35,623 nucleotides of DNA from Coprobacillus sp. (GCA_021203815.1 JAJQAL010000022.1:62617-98239); one strand, 5' to 3'. Shown: positions 7,521 to 17,350, counted from the stretch's first letter. Numbers and translations are program-made. The notes: generated from the letters alone by a model not told the origin.

Positions 7521-9713
7521 TTAGCTAGCGGGCTCCACAATTGTTGGTTCCCCAGTTGTTCCATCATAGACCCAGTAGCCAGTGATTTCTATTGAGTGCT
7601 CTTCTGGGATAACGAGCTTCCCTTCTTCATCATATGTCGCATAGACATAAAGCTCACAGGTCTCATCAAAGAAATCTTTTTGAATAAATTGACTATTAAT
7701 TTGTGTATTCAAACTCGCTTCATCTCTTTCTTCGTATATTTTTAGTTTATCAGTATGAGTTTCGTCGGTTTGATTAATAAAAGCGCCACTATTAATTCTA
7801 GTAAGAGTAGTAGGAAGAATAATATTTGTAAGGGATACTGTTCCATCATAAGCACCACCATAGATGAGGGTAGTGGAACTAGAAATACTAGATTTAGTTA
7901 GACTAGAGCAACCTTTAAAAGTATAGGCAAAAATGGTGGAAATTGAGGTATTACTCATATCAAATTCCGTAAGACTTTCACAGTTAAGGAAGCAAGATGC
8001 CCCTAGACTAGTCATTGAATCAGGAACATTAATTGTCTCTAAATTAGTATCTTCCGCAAAAGCTCCTTCATTAATTGTGGTAACGGAGTGATTACCATCT
8101 TCATCGGTTAAAAACTCAACTTTAGTGAGGTTTTTATCGTTTGAGAAGCTATACTGACCCACTGTTCCAACACCGTATGGAATACTAACGGAACTAATAG
8201 CGGTATTCATAAAGGCATAGCCTCTAGTGCTACCATTAGCGTTATTAAGAGTGGTAAGCGTGGATGGAAGATGGACTTCGCCTTTACTTCCCACTTCACT
8301 TCCATCTTCATGATATAGCTTAATCGTATCTAAGTTTTCAGAATTATAGAAAGAGAAGGCACAAATAGACTGAGCGCCATCAGTTGTATATGAGGTAACC
8401 TCTGTTTCATATTCATAGCCATCTTCATCGACTAATGTAACAGTGGAAGTGGTTTCGTGCTGTTTTTTAGGCTCACCAATATTATCAAATAGTTTTACCT
8501 CAGTAAGATTTGGACAATCTGAAAGAACATAGTCTCTAATCTGAGTGACACCAGTTGGGAATGTAAAGCTTTCTAACCCAGTCCCTCTAAAAGCCCCAGT
8601 TCCCACAAAAGTAATAGCTTCTGGATCAGAGAAGGTAAAGCTCTCAAGGTTAGTGCACCCATCAAAGCAATAGTTTTCTACTCTTGAAACACCGCTATCG
8701 CTTCCAGGATAAATAATCTCAGTAATGCCTAAGCAGTTTTGGAAAGCCCCTTCACCAATTGATTCAACATGGGTTAAATCACTAGGAATTTCAGCGCTGG
8801 TATTAGCAAAGGCATACTGACCAATCGTGGTCACATGCTCAGGAATATCCGCTTCCACTAACGACGTACAATTCTGGAATGCATATTCTTCAATTTCACC
8901 GACATTTTCAGGGAATTCAATCGCTTCAAGATTAGTGCAATCCGCAAAAGCATAAGAAGGGACACTATCAAGATAATCAGGCATTTCAACATAGACTAGT
9001 CTATCATTTTTATTAAAGATACCATTCATCCAAATAGTGGGAACTTCAAGACCTTCTTCATGGAGATCACTAAAGTAGTATACCGGGCAATCTTTATATT
9101 TTTCAGGAATAAGTGAGTCATCATTAACTAAAATTGAATTGGGCTCAAAATAATCAATGCCCACTTTAAGAAGGATATTATTAATCTGAGATACACCACT
9201 ATTAGGAAGATCATCGAGGAATTTAGTGCCGTCAAAAGCATAGGCACCAACGGAAGTAAGATTATTTGAGAAGGTAATTTTTTCAAGATTAGGGCAGGCG
9301 TAGAAGGCTTTTTCTCCAATGGATTCAATGTTGTCGCTCATCACTACTTCTTTAAGTTCATCCGCACCGGCAAGGGCTTCATCCGCAATCGCGGTAACTT
9401 TCATTCCTTTAATTTTACGTGGAATCCAAAGTTTTTCTGGATAATCTTCATTTAAATTAAGTTTTGTGATAGTCGCGGTATCCTCACCAATATTATAAGC
9501 GTAGGTAAAATAACTAATCGTGGAGAAATCTTTAAGCCAATCGCTCGCCATAAAATAGTAGAGCACTCCAAGGACCACTAAGAAGACACCAACGCAGGAT
9601 AGTCCAATGATGTATTTCTTCTTTTTAGGAGACATCTTCGTGGTGTCAGTTTCTTCAACATAATCATCTTCAATGAAGTGATCAGTGCATAAGTCTTGAA
9701 CGTTTCTTGGCAT
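7521..9713 (-). CDS. Membrane-anchored BspA-type leucine-rich-repeat protein
   Basis: The 730-residue protein begins with a short acidic cytoplasmic tail, a lysine patch (SPKKKKY) and one transmembrane helix (about 33-53), with no signal peptidase site, so the rest should lie outside the cell. The exterior consists of many irregular units of about 23 residues of the form IGExAFxxCxNLExIxFPxxV, the LRR_5/BspA type found in surface adhesins. The repeats run to about residue 670, followed by a short tail. The gene starts 2 nt after the oppF stop, with its ribosome-binding site GGAG inside the oppF end, so it is the last gene of the peptide-transporter operon. Ligand or binding partner is unknown. 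Confidence 0.88.
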   Translation of the reverse strand: MPRNVQDLCTDHFIEDDYVEETDTTKMSPKKKKYIIGLSCVGVFLVVLGVLYYFMASDWLKDFSTISYFTYAYNIGEDTATITKLNLNEDYPEKLWIPRKIKGMKVTAIADEALAGADELKEVVMSDNIESIGEKAFYACPNLEKITFSNNLTSVGAYAFDGTKFLDDLPNSGVSQINNILLKVGIDYFEPNSILVNDDSLIPEKYKDCPVYYFSDLHEEGLEVPTIWMNGIFNKNDRLVYVEMPDYLDSVPSYAFADCTNLEAIEFPENVGEIEEYAFQNCTSLVEADIPEHVTTIGQYAFANTSAEIPSDLTHVESIGEGAFQNCLGITEIIYPGSDSGVSRVENYCFDGCTNLESFTFSDPEAITFVGTGAFRGTGLESFTFPTGVTQIRDYVLSDCPNLTEVKLFDNIGEPKKQHETTSTVTLVDEDGYEYETEVTSYTTDGAQSICAFSFYNSENLDTIKLYHEDGSEVGSKGEVHLPSTLTTLNNANGSTRGYAFMNTAISSVSIPYGVGTVGQYSFSNDKNLTKVEFLTDEDGNHSVTTINEGAFAEDTNLETINVPDSMTSLGASCFLNCESLTEFDMSNTSISTIFAYTFKGCSSLTKSSISSSTTLIYGGAYDGTVSLTNIILPTTLTRINSGAFINQTDETHTDKLKIYEERDEASLNTQINSQFIQKDFFDETCELYVYATYDEEGKLVIPEEHSIEITGYWVYDGTTGEPTIVEPAS

Positions 9714-9715
9714 AA

Positions 9716-10831
9716 CTACTTATCTCCTTCCGTTTGATTTTGCGCCGCTTTAGCGGCGTTTTCTCTATTTAGTCGATCAAGTTCTTTCTGATAAAGGGCA
9801 AATTCTTTTTCATCACATCTAACGAAATGCCCCGGTTCAATTTCACGAAGATAAGGAACATCTTCTCTTGAATAGGTATGGGACTCGCGTGGATTATAAG
9901 TCACAATCTGTTTCTTCTTTTCCACCTGTGGATCAGGGATAGGAACCGCGGTGAGAAGAGATTTAGTGTAAGGATGAAGTGGAGCTTCAAAAAGTCTATT
10001 AGCTTCCGTTAATTCCACGATTTTACCAGCGTAAATAACCGCAATTCTATCTGAAATATAGCGCACAACTGAAAGGTCATGCGCAATGAATAAGACTGTC
10101 ATATTATTCTCTTGCTGGAACTGCTTAATAAGGTTAAGAATCTGAGCACGAATAGAGACGTCAAGAGCGGAGATTGGTTCATCTGCAATAACAAACTCCG
10201 GATTCATAACCATGCAACGCGCTATACCAATTCTTTGACGCTGTCCACCACTAAACTCATGTGGATATCTAGAGAGGAACTCACTACGTAGTCCCACTTT
10301 ATGCATAATGTCTTCGACTTTATGGAGTCTATCTTCTTCATCAGTGTAGAGGTGATTAGCTCTTAATCCCTCAGAGACAATATAGTCGATATTCGCTCTT
10401 TCGTTTAAAGAGTCTCCTGGATCTTGGAACACCATTTGGACTTTAGTCTTAAGGAGTTTTTCTCTCTCTTTAGGGATATTACCGCTGATAGGAACGCCGT
10501 TATAAAGGATTTCACCGCCGCTAACTTCGTTAATTCTATTAATCGCTCTCCCAATTGTGGTTTTGCCGGAGCCTGACTCACCAACTAAGCCAAGTATCTC
10601 TCCCCTATCAATATTTAAATTAAGATGCTCAACAACGATTCTTTCCGTTGTTCCCATCTTAAAGGAAATCTTAACATCTTTAAGCTGAACAATGGGGTCT
10701 TCCTCCACTTTATTCGCTTCAAAGATATCCTGATCCTCACTAGCCGCTTTTAAAGTGGACTCATCGGTAGGGATAAAGCCTTCTTTTTCGTTATACTCCG
10801 CTATACGTTTACCTAGACGACGGTTTGGCAT
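9716..10831 (-). CDS. oppF: Oligopeptide ABC transporter ATP-binding protein OppF/AmiF
   Basis: This is the second ATPase of the peptide importer. Walker A is GESGSGKTT, the signature is SGGQRQRIG, Walker B is EFVIADEP and the H-loop is FIAHDLSVV. A C-terminal oligopeptide-transporter extension follows (HPYTKSLLTAVPIPDP). The ORF track starts at an upstream TTG or ATG inside oppD; I place the start at MPNRRLGKR because AAGGAGATAACT directly precedes that ATG, giving 371 residues. It overlaps the oppD 3' end by 23 nt. About 50 residues precede the ABC domain. Confidence 0.94.
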   Translation of the reverse strand: MPNRRLGKRIAEYNEKEGFIPTDESTLKAASEDQDIFEANKVEEDPIVQLKDVKISFKMGTTERIVVEHLNLNIDRGEILGLVGESGSGKTTIGRAINRINEVSGGEILYNGVPISGNIPKEREKLLKTKVQMVFQDPGDSLNERANIDYIVSEGLRANHLYTDEEDRLHKVEDIMHKVGLRSEFLSRYPHEFSGGQRQRIGIARCMVMNPEFVIADEPISALDVSIRAQILNLIKQFQQENNMTVLFIAHDLSVVRYISDRIAVIYAGKIVELTEANRLFEAPLHPYTKSLLTAVPIPDPQVEKKKQIVTYNPRESHTYSREDVPYLREIEPGHFVRCDEKEFALYQKELDRLNRENAAKAAQNQTEGDK

Positions 10832-11981
10832 AGTTATCTCCTTCCTGATGAGCAAGTTCATCAGCGGCCATTTTCATACGCTCATGAAGCTCTTGAATAA
10901 TAAGAGGGGGCTCCACTTTAGGAGCGTAAGGGCTAAGAAGCCATGTTTTTGCCCAGTGAGTGTCACTCATCTTAAAGATAGGGGGCTCACGGACAAAGTC
11001 GATATTCATCGCGTATTCGCTTCTTGGGGCGAATGCGTCTCCAATAATTTCATCACTAAATGAAGGTGGATTACCTTTAATATACATTAAAGGTTCATCC
11101 TTAGTCCCTAGCTGAGGGAGGGAGCAGAGTAATGCCCAAGTATAAGGATGCGCTGGATGATAGAAGACATCTTCTATCGTTCCGTATTCTATAATTTGAC
11201 CGCCATACATGACCGCAAGGTCATCAGCGATATTCGCCACCACGCCAAGGTCATGGGTAATAAAGATGGTGGTCCAACCATATTCTTTTTGTAAATCTTT
11301 AATAAGCTGAATAATCTGAGACTGAACCGTCACGTCAAGCGCGGTGGTAGGTTCATCACAGATTAATATCTCAGGGTTACAGGCGAGGGCGATAGCGATA
11401 ACCGCACGCTGTCTCATACCGCCAGAGAACTGGAATGGGTAGTCATCATATCTCTCTTCAGGATGAGGAATCTTCACTCTTCCAAGAAGAGAAATCGCTT
11501 CCGCTTTCGCGTCTTCTTTGCTCATTCCTCTATGGAGAATGAGAACTTCACTAATTTGATATCCAATAGAGAGAAGGGGGTTTAAAGAAGTCATTGGGTC
11601 TTGGAAGATGGTGGCAATTCTTTTACCACGTATATTCGCCCACTGCTCATTAGTAATGAGTTTAGTGAGGTCATATCCATGGTACATAACTGTACCGCTA
11701 TAGATAATAGAGTTCGCGTCTAGCATTCCGGTAAAGGTTTTAGTGAAAACTGATTTACCGGATCCAGACTCACCCACAATCGCAAGAACTTGGCCTTTAT
11801 AGACATCAAGGTTGATATCACGAATGACGTGGGTTCTTTTACCACGCACACTAAATCCCACAGAGAGGTTACGCACACTCAAAAGAACTTCACGGTTAGG
11901 GTCAGGAGTAAATTCTTTCATCGCCCCTTTTTCCCAATCGATTTCATCTGATAATACTGAGGGATTTCTTCTTTTGGCCAT
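10809..11981 (-). CDS. oppD: Oligopeptide ABC transporter ATP-binding protein OppD/AmiE
   Basis: This is the first ATPase of the peptide importer, 390 residues. Walker A is GESGSGKSV near residue 75, the signature is [12 protein letters not shown], Walker B is EILICDEP and the H-loop is FITHDLGVV. The C-terminal extension reads [26 protein letters not shown], then [21 protein letters not shown]. This resembles streptococcal AmiE, and the cysteines that bind an Fe-S cluster in many OppD proteins are absent. AAGGAA precedes the start ATG. It follows oppC by 22 nt. Confidence 0.95.
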   Translation of the reverse strand: MAKRRNPSVLSDEIDWEKGAMKEFTPDPNREVLLSVRNLSVGFSVRGKRTHVIRDINLDVYKGQVLAIVGESGSGKSVFTKTFTGMLDANSIIYSGTVMYHGYDLTKLITNEQWANIRGKRIATIFQDPMTSLNPLLSIGYQISEVLILHRGMSKEDAKAEAISLLGRVKIPHPEERYDDYPFQFSGGMRQRAVIAIALACNPEILICDEPTTALDVTVQSQIIQLIKDLQKEYGWTTIFITHDLGVVANIADDLAVMYGGQIIEYGTIEDVFYHPAHPYTWALLCSLPQLGTKDEPLMYIKGNPPSFSDEIIGDAFAPRSEYAMNIDFVREPPIFKMSDTHWAKTWLLSPYAPKVEPPLIIQELHERMKMAADELAHQEGDNYAKPSSR

Positions 11982-12003
11982 ATTGGTTCCTTTCTATTTA
12001 AGT

Positions 12004-13323
12004 TTATCGGTGAGTTTTTGGATCACAAGCATCTGACAGGGCCAGTCCTATATAGAAGAACGACACTGTCAGTAAGACAATCACAACTAACGGCCCTATT
12101 AATAGGTAAGGGTGCTGTAGGAACGCCGTTCCACTAACGGCCGCCGTTAAAACCTGCCCTAAAGTCATGTCACCTTGAGTGACTTGGAATGAAAGATTGA
12201 AGTAAGAGAGACCCACCTCAGCGGAGATTGCGTATGGCACCGCGGTACTTACTGTCGTCACAATGACACTTATGAGGTATGGAAGGAGGTTATGAGTAAT
12301 CATCTTCCAGTTCTTAGTGCCAAGAGTCTGTGAGGCAATATTGTACTCTCTATCACGAATAATAATAATTTGGTTACGAACGAAGGAGGCTAGAGACAGC
12401 CAGCTGAATAGTGATAAGACTAAAACCACTATCCAGAAGCCATACCTATTCATATACGGCGAGAAGAACTGCATGAGAAGAATATCAAATAATAGCTCTG
12501 GAATGTTATAAATAAAGTTACGAACCTCAATCATAATAGGGTCGAGCCATCTGAAGTAGCCCCAAGCGGCTCCAATAAGGATACCTAGGACAATCTCCAC
12601 AAGAGCGCAGACGATACCAAGAAGGAGTGAAAGTCTAGTGCCAAGAACCACGCAGCTCCACATATCATGGCCCTCAAACCAGCCCATGTTTGAGCCACAT
12701 AGTCCAAACCAGAACTGTTTAGTGGGGCCTAGATAACCACCATTAAGCCTAAGTTCATCCATAAATCTCTCACCATGTGTCCAAACTCCGCCTTGATACA
12801 AAAGAGGATCATAGAAGTGAATCATGGGTCCAAAAATAGCAAAGAGAATAAGTAAAACAAGAATAACTAGGCAAACAATAACCATTGGTTTTCTAAATAG
12901 TTCTTTAAAGACAAGTCTCCAGTAGGAATAAGGCGTGGAGTCAAGCTGTTCAAGGTTCTCATCGTTTGTGCCAACAACCTTAAAGAGGTCATCAAGATTT
13001 GCTTCAATCGTACCACTTGCTTCAACGGAGTTTACTTTTCTAGGGTCAGACTCAAAAGTAGAGAAGAGGTCTTCTTCTGTGAAAGTCTTCCCATCGAGAA
13101 TGACGTCTACACTCTTTTTCTTTTTCTTGCCCCTATTAGCTCTCTTATATTTACGGTATTCTCTCCCTCTAGGTTCAGGAATAACAAGCTCTTCATCTTT
13201 CACGCTTTTTGCGTTTCTTGCCGCTTCGGTAGAAGAGTTAATGCTACTCGTCTTACTAGTTTCACTAGTGGTATCAAGGGAAGAGGCTTCTAATTCTTTA
13301 TTTTCATCTTCATCAGTAAGCAT
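12004..13323 (-). CDS. oppC: Oligopeptide ABC transporter permease OppC/AmiD with long N-terminal extension
   Basis: This is the second permease subunit. From TPYSYWRLVFKELF (about residue 130) onward the protein matches AmiD: a first helix at about 148-170, a large external loop, then five helices with the inner-membrane permease signature region ASQTLGTKNWKMITHNLLP, ending in ALSDACDPKTHR. The first 130 residues are additional: a Ser/Thr/Glu-rich stretch, a basic patch (RGKKKKKSVD) and an acidic part, predicted to be cytoplasmic. Total 439 residues compares with about 300 for the family. GGAGG lies 8 nt before the ATG. Confidence 0.93.
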   Translation of the reverse strand: MLTDEDENKELEASSLDTTSETSKTSSINSSTEAARNAKSVKDEELVIPEPRGREYRKYKRANRGKKKKKSVDVILDGKTFTEEDLFSTFESDPRKVNSVEASGTIEANLDDLFKVVGTNDENLEQLDSTPYSYWRLVFKELFRKPMVIVCLVILVLLILFAIFGPMIHFYDPLLYQGGVWTHGERFMDELRLNGGYLGPTKQFWFGLCGSNMGWFEGHDMWSCVVLGTRLSLLLGIVCALVEIVLGILIGAAWGYFRWLDPIMIEVRNFIYNIPELLFDILLMQFFSPYMNRYGFWIVVLVLSLFSWLSLASFVRNQIIIIRDREYNIASQTLGTKNWKMITHNLLPYLISVIVTTVSTAVPYAISAEVGLSYFNLSFQVTQGDMTLGQVLTAAVSGTAFLQHPYLLIGPLVVIVLLTVSFFYIGLALSDACDPKTHR

Positions 13324-13340
13324 AAATCATTCCTCCTTCC

Positions 13341-14510
13341 TTAATCCTTAGAGAGACTGATTCTTGGATCAGCCACTGCGGTAAGAACGTCTCCGAGTAT
13401 ATAAGAGATAATAGACAGCAACGCGGATATAATGATAACCGCACTCAGTAATGACGTATTAGATGAGTTAATCGCTATCATAACCGCCTGTCCTATACCA
13501 GGGATGTTATAGATGTTTTCAATATAATATGTTCCAAGAAGCGCTCCAATAATCGCGGATGGGAACGTTCTAATTAAAGGAACGATGGCATTTCTTAAAA
13601 TATGAATCCACATAATTCGACGTTCACTAAGACCTTTTGATCTCGCAAACTTCACGTAGTCAGAGTTAAACTGGTCAAGCATATAACGTCTAACCCATAG
13701 ACCAATAGAGGCCATACCGGTAAAACCAATTGTCAGGATAGCGGGTAGCCAGCTGGCAAAGCTCCCTTCCGTATATCTCATCGGCAGACCAATCCATGCG
13801 CATAAGATGGCCATCCAAACATAGTAATACGCTATACCAGGAATTGCATCGACTGAAATAATATAGGCCCTACCTATCCTATCAAAGACACCATTTTGGT
13901 AACGTGCCATCAGTATACCAAAAGGGTATCCTAAGCCCATTTCCACTACTACGCCTAATATTCCAATACTAAACGAGACTCCCATTCTTGGCATCATGTA
14001 GTCAATAACGAAGCTTCCATCAGCGGTTCCACTTAATTTATAGATACGACCAAAGTCGAAGATAAAGGTACGGCATGATGAAATAGTGTACATTCCAAGA
14101 GTGGTATCAATATTAGTGATACAAAGCGATTTAGGAACAGGAATAATGGAATAGAAGAATTTACCAAGCTGCTGAATTGTGGAGCCAGAAAAGCCCATGT
14201 TTTCTTTCCAGTTATCGCAGCGGAGATTATAAACCATCTGATCAATATGAGGGTTAGCAAATAAAGTATCACACGTTGTGTCAGGTGGAGCGGCAAGCCT
14301 AATTAAAAAGAAGGTTACAAGAATTGCTAATAGAAACGATATTAGCCCCGATGCAAGCCTTCTGAAAGAATAGAATAAAAGTGGATGAGCAAATATCTTT
14401 TGAACTTTAGGGGTTTCCGCGAAGATTACCTGTCTTCTGACAAGGATACAGAAAACGATAAACGCAACGATAAGACCAATTATAGTATAACCAACGATAT
14501 AAGACGTCAT
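13341..14510 (-). CDS. oppB: Oligopeptide ABC transporter permease OppB/AmiC
   Basis: This is the first permease subunit, 389 residues. Two N-terminal hydrophobic segments (about 5-25 and 50-72) precede an external domain of roughly 100 residues with Cys pairs (DTTCDTLF, NLRCDNW). The typical six-helix-type permease core follows, containing the ABC-permease loop FARSKGLSERRIMWIHILRNAIVPL and ending in GDVLTAVADPRISL. The large external loop resembles AmiC more than enteric OppB. AAGGAG precedes the ATG. It is separated from oppA by 181 nt that hold a strong hairpin. Confidence 0.93.
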   Translation of the reverse strand: MTSYIVGYTIIGLIVAFIVFCILVRRQVIFAETPKVQKIFAHPLLFYSFRRLASGLISFLLAILVTFFLIRLAAPPDTTCDTLFANPHIDQMVYNLRCDNWKENMGFSGSTIQQLGKFFYSIIPVPKSLCITNIDTTLGMYTISSCRTFIFDFGRIYKLSGTADGSFVIDYMMPRMGVSFSIGILGVVVEMGLGYPFGILMARYQNGVFDRIGRAYIISVDAIPGIAYYYVWMAILCAWIGLPMRYTEGSFASWLPAILTIGFTGMASIGLWVRRYMLDQFNSDYVKFARSKGLSERRIMWIHILRNAIVPLIRTFPSAIIGALLGTYYIENIYNIPGIGQAVMIAINSSNTSLLSAVIIISALLSIISYILGDVLTAVADPRISLSKD

Positions 14511-14606
14511 GCTTATCCTTCTCCTTTCCCTTAAAAGATAAATGCCCTAAATCTTATTTAATTCTATTTCTATATTAATTAATTTTATTTAAGGAGGATC
14601 AGGCGC

Positions 14607-14632
14607 TAGCGCGGGCGCTTAGGCCCGCGCTA
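14607..14632. repeat. GC-rich hairpin between oppA and oppB
   Basis: A perfect 10-bp inverted repeat TAGCGCGGGC / GCCCGCGCTA with a 6-nt loop stands out from very AT-rich surroundings; flanking TTAAGG/CCTTAA sequences could extend it. No U-run follows directly on the minus strand, so it is probably a 3'-end stabiliser or partial terminator that raises oppA over oppBCDF. The remaining spacer (14511-14691) holds the oppB ribosome-binding site and nothing else recognisable. Confidence 0.7.
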
Positions 14633-14691
14633 TGCCTTAAATTAAATGTATGTATAGCTTTATTAATAGTAAATAACTTAGTTATTTAGAA

Positions 14692-17304
14692 TTAGTAAAT
14701 GTTCATGGAAGCATCAACTTCTGCCGCCGCAGCGTCGTAGCTAGCCTTCCAAGCCTGTCTTTGGGTGTTAGTTGGAGTATTCGCAAGGACATAGAATCCT
14801 GTGTAACGACCTTCACTAATACCGAATGAACAGATTGGTCTCTCGTAGGTAGCAGTGTTACCAACAGTGAGAATCCAGCCTTGTGAATCGTTATAGAGAG
14901 GCTTACTTAGACCAAGCTGTCTGCAGAGGAGATACTCGGCTTCCGCATAGGTTGCAAATCTATCCTGCTTATCGGAAGATTTGGTTCCCTCTTGAACTAG
15001 GTCAGTGTACTCCTTAAGGAGGTTAGTGCCAACGATTGATTCACCTTCCATATGGTAGCTATCAACTTGGTCTTGCCCAACGAATGGATAGACACTAGAC
15101 CAGTCACCACCAATAACGAAGGTATTGAGATAAGTTAATGGATCAGCATAGTCAGCGCCCCAGCCCCATAAAGAGAAGAAGTCGGCTTGACCATAACGCT
15201 CAGCACGGTAATCAGTGGAATCGTTAACCTGATCATCAATATACATCCACATCCAGAGTTCGCTTGGAACGCCAGTGCAGCTTGGGTGGACAGTTGTATC
15301 AGGCTCCCAGCTAATAACTTTAAGAGTGGTTTGATCGGTCTTAACACTTTCCATTTCTTTATCGGTTAAGCCGTTGAGCCACTGGTTCATACTAGCAACT
15401 TGCTCTTGAGCATTCGCTTTATTGGTCTCATCGTACCAAGCGCCGCCATAGGAGACTTCGATTGGGAAGGTAATCTGAGCAGCACTAGAAGAAGCAGTAG
15501 TACCATCGCTGAGGGTTGCGCCTTGTGCAATAGTGCCGCTCTCAACTGCACTATTATAAGCAGTAATAGCAGCTTTTGCGGCCTCAACCTTCTCATTCAT
15601 AATAGTTTCAGTTGGGTAGCAGAGAACAGAGCCATCTGGCATATAACCATAGGTACCACCGGCAAGAACTTCTTCGGCCTTAGCGATAGCGCCATTTTCA
15701 TCAAGCGTTCCGCCATTACCATCAGACTCACCTACAAGTTCCTGCTTAGCAAATTCTCTAACGTAGTAATAACCACAGTAGTCGTTATTATAATCATCCA
15801 CAGCAAGTCCTTTTGGAGTGTAAGTATGTTTCGCTCTTGACTCACGGACTTCTGGATCAGTAGAGACCTGCTCAAGGAAGATATCAACATCGAAGGCTTC
15901 AAGAAGGGCCACTCTAACCTCTTGGATAGAGAGAGCATTAGCAGTATTCATAATGTCTTCAAAATCGGTAGGAGTACAGTAGCTTACAATCATCTGACTA
16001 CCATCCTCACTAGCCGCAATACCGTGAGCGTCTTCATAGTCTCCAGCCTTACCTGTAACAACTTCAAGATCACGTCCTGGGACAACTTCGCAGTCATAAA
16101 TACCACCGATAGTCTCAGAGAATCTAGAATATGTTAATGGGTTAATAGGATCTTGTAGGGTTCCTTCATAAACTGGCTCATCAGCTGTTCCAACATTTGG
16201 TCCAGTAACATATTTCTCCCATCCTTCAATATCATTTGAGTTTAATGTGAAGGAATCAGTTTCACCGTTTTCGAATCCTCTACGAGAATAATCATAATCA
16301 GGACTCTGTGGAGTAAAGATATAGTTAATAGTCTGTAGATGGACTGAATCTTTATCCCAGTATGTTGGGTTAGCTTCAAAACGTTGAAGTGTTTGATTAT
16401 CTTTAGTGAAGAGATATGGTCCACAGTAGAGAAGTTTATCATTACTGGTACCAAATTTATCACCGCAGTCATCAAAGAAGTATTGGTTAGTTGGAATACC
16501 CATAGCGTAGTTAAGAGAAGATGGGAAGTAGTCCGCACTCTTAACTAGTTTATAAGTGAGGGTTCCGCCACCGTTAGCGCCACCTTCTGTAGCGGTAACA
16601 CCAAGACGAGCGCCACTGGCAATATCATCAAGGTCATCAACAGTTACGTTGGACTCGAGGCCATCATAACCTTCAACGTAATAGTTAACAGCATCGGCGA
16701 CACCTTGAGGAGTGGAAATATCAAACGCTCCACCACCAAGGCTAGTTACGCCCATAGCAAGGTTATACTGAACAGCGCTATACCAGTAATACTCAGAAGC
16801 TCCTTCGATAAACATAGTTAATAGATAATATGTATCGGATGCACGAGAGTAATCAAGAATGGCTTTAGCAGTGGTCACCCAGTCTTCTGCACAAACATAC
16901 TGAACAGTACCCTGATGTTTGTACTCTTTGCCTTTGTTTGTAACCCAAGGGACGCCTTCTCGAATCTCGAACGAGAACTCTGAGTAGTCGTCATTGTGCG
17001 TAGCGGACTTAGCAAGTTGAAGTTGGATAACACCAAATTCATCAGTTGTAAGTAAACCATCAATGCAGTTAATAACATAATCTTCAAAGGTGGTCTGCTC
17101 AGCACTTTGAGTGTAGTCAAGTGTGGTGTAGTTAGAGCCTGGATTGAGATAAACGTTATAAGTGTCATAAGCGTCTAACCCAGCAATGCCATACTTAGCA
17201 CTTGAACTAATGGTGTAAAGTTCACCATGCGAAGTACCATTACAAGCCGATAGGGTTGCAACTAGGGCGAGAATCATAATAGATTTCGTTTTTCCTAATT
17301 TCAT
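14692..17304 (-). CDS. oppA: Oligopeptide-binding lipoprotein OppA/AmiA-like
   Basis: This is the substrate-binding protein of the peptide importer, held on the outer face of the membrane by lipid. A signal peptide with lipobox LSAC (Cys about residue 20) is followed by an SBP family 5 fold: TTFEDYVINCIDGLLTTDEFGVIQLQLAKS, SEFSFEIREGVPWVTNKGKEY and later WGADYADPLTYL. The sequence order resembles the AmiA/AliA group. I start at MKLGKTK because AAGGAG lies 6 nt before that ATG; the track's start, 9 codons upstream, is a TTG in front of the ribosome-binding site. The 870 residues exceed the usual 550-660; extra segments include a Gly-rich stretch near 250 and a Ser/Ala/Thr-rich linker near 620. 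Confidence 0.94.
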   Translation of the reverse strand: MKLGKTKSIMILALVATLSACNGTSHGELYTISSSAKYGIAGLDAYDTYNVYLNPGSNYTTLDYTQSAEQTTFEDYVINCIDGLLTTDEFGVIQLQLAKSATHNDDYSEFSFEIREGVPWVTNKGKEYKHQGTVQYVCAEDWVTTAKAILDYSRASDTYYLLTMFIEGASEYYWYSAVQYNLAMGVTSLGGGAFDISTPQGVADAVNYYVEGYDGLESNVTVDDLDDIASGARLGVTATEGGANGGGTLTYKLVKSADYFPSSLNYAMGIPTNQYFFDDCGDKFGTSNDKLLYCGPYLFTKDNQTLQRFEANPTYWDKDSVHLQTINYIFTPQSPDYDYSRRGFENGETDSFTLNSNDIEGWEKYVTGPNVGTADEPVYEGTLQDPINPLTYSRFSETIGGIYDCEVVPGRDLEVVTGKAGDYEDAHGIAASEDGSQMIVSYCTPTDFEDIMNTANALSIQEVRVALLEAFDVDIFLEQVSTDPEVRESRAKHTYTPKGLAVDDYNNDYCGYYYVREFAKQELVGESDGNGGTLDENGAIAKAEEVLAGGTYGYMPDGSVLCYPTETIMNEKVEAAKAAITAYNSAVESGTIAQGATLSDGTTASSSAAQITFPIEVSYGGAWYDETNKANAQEQVASMNQWLNGLTDKEMESVKTDQTTLKVISWEPDTTVHPSCTGVPSELWMWMYIDDQVNDSTDYRAERYGQADFFSLWGWGADYADPLTYLNTFVIGGDWSSVYPFVGQDQVDSYHMEGESIVGTNLLKEYTDLVQEGTKSSDKQDRFATYAEAEYLLCRQLGLSKPLYNDSQGWILTVGNTATYERPICSFGISEGRYTGFYVLANTPTNTQRQAWKASYDAAAAEVDASMNIY

Positions 17305-17328
17305 AGTTTTCTCCTTTCTAGAAAAGTT

Positions 17329-17344
17329 CAATCATAAATGATTG
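17329..17344. promoter_or_regulatory. Inverted repeat at the opp transcription start, candidate operator
   Basis: CAATCAT-TT-ATGATTG on the minus strand is a perfect 7-bp inverted repeat 6 nt downstream of the opp -10 box, overlapping the expected transcription start. The position fits repressor binding; it could also form a small hairpin at the mRNA 5' end. Confidence 0.5.
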
Positions 17345-17350
17345 CTTAGT

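Noticed and set aside
7500-7525. Possible terminator between the convergent glycosyltransferase and LRR genes
   Set aside because: Only weak AAAA/TTTT complementarity is present in the 17-nt gap; no convincing stem.
12935-13351. Plus-strand 138-residue Ser/Leu-rich ORF
   Set aside because: It is the antisense of the acidic/Ser-rich oppC extension, which gives long open frames by composition alone.
15400-15840. Plus-strand 146-residue ORF inside oppA
   Set aside because: Antisense to a clearly coding region; its composition follows the oppA reverse complement and no signals precede it.
17301-17331. Track start of oppA at 17331 (MNFSRKEKT)
   Set aside because: This is a TTG lying upstream of the AAGGAG ribosome-binding site; the ATG at 17304 has correct spacing and begins a normal lipoprotein signal peptide.
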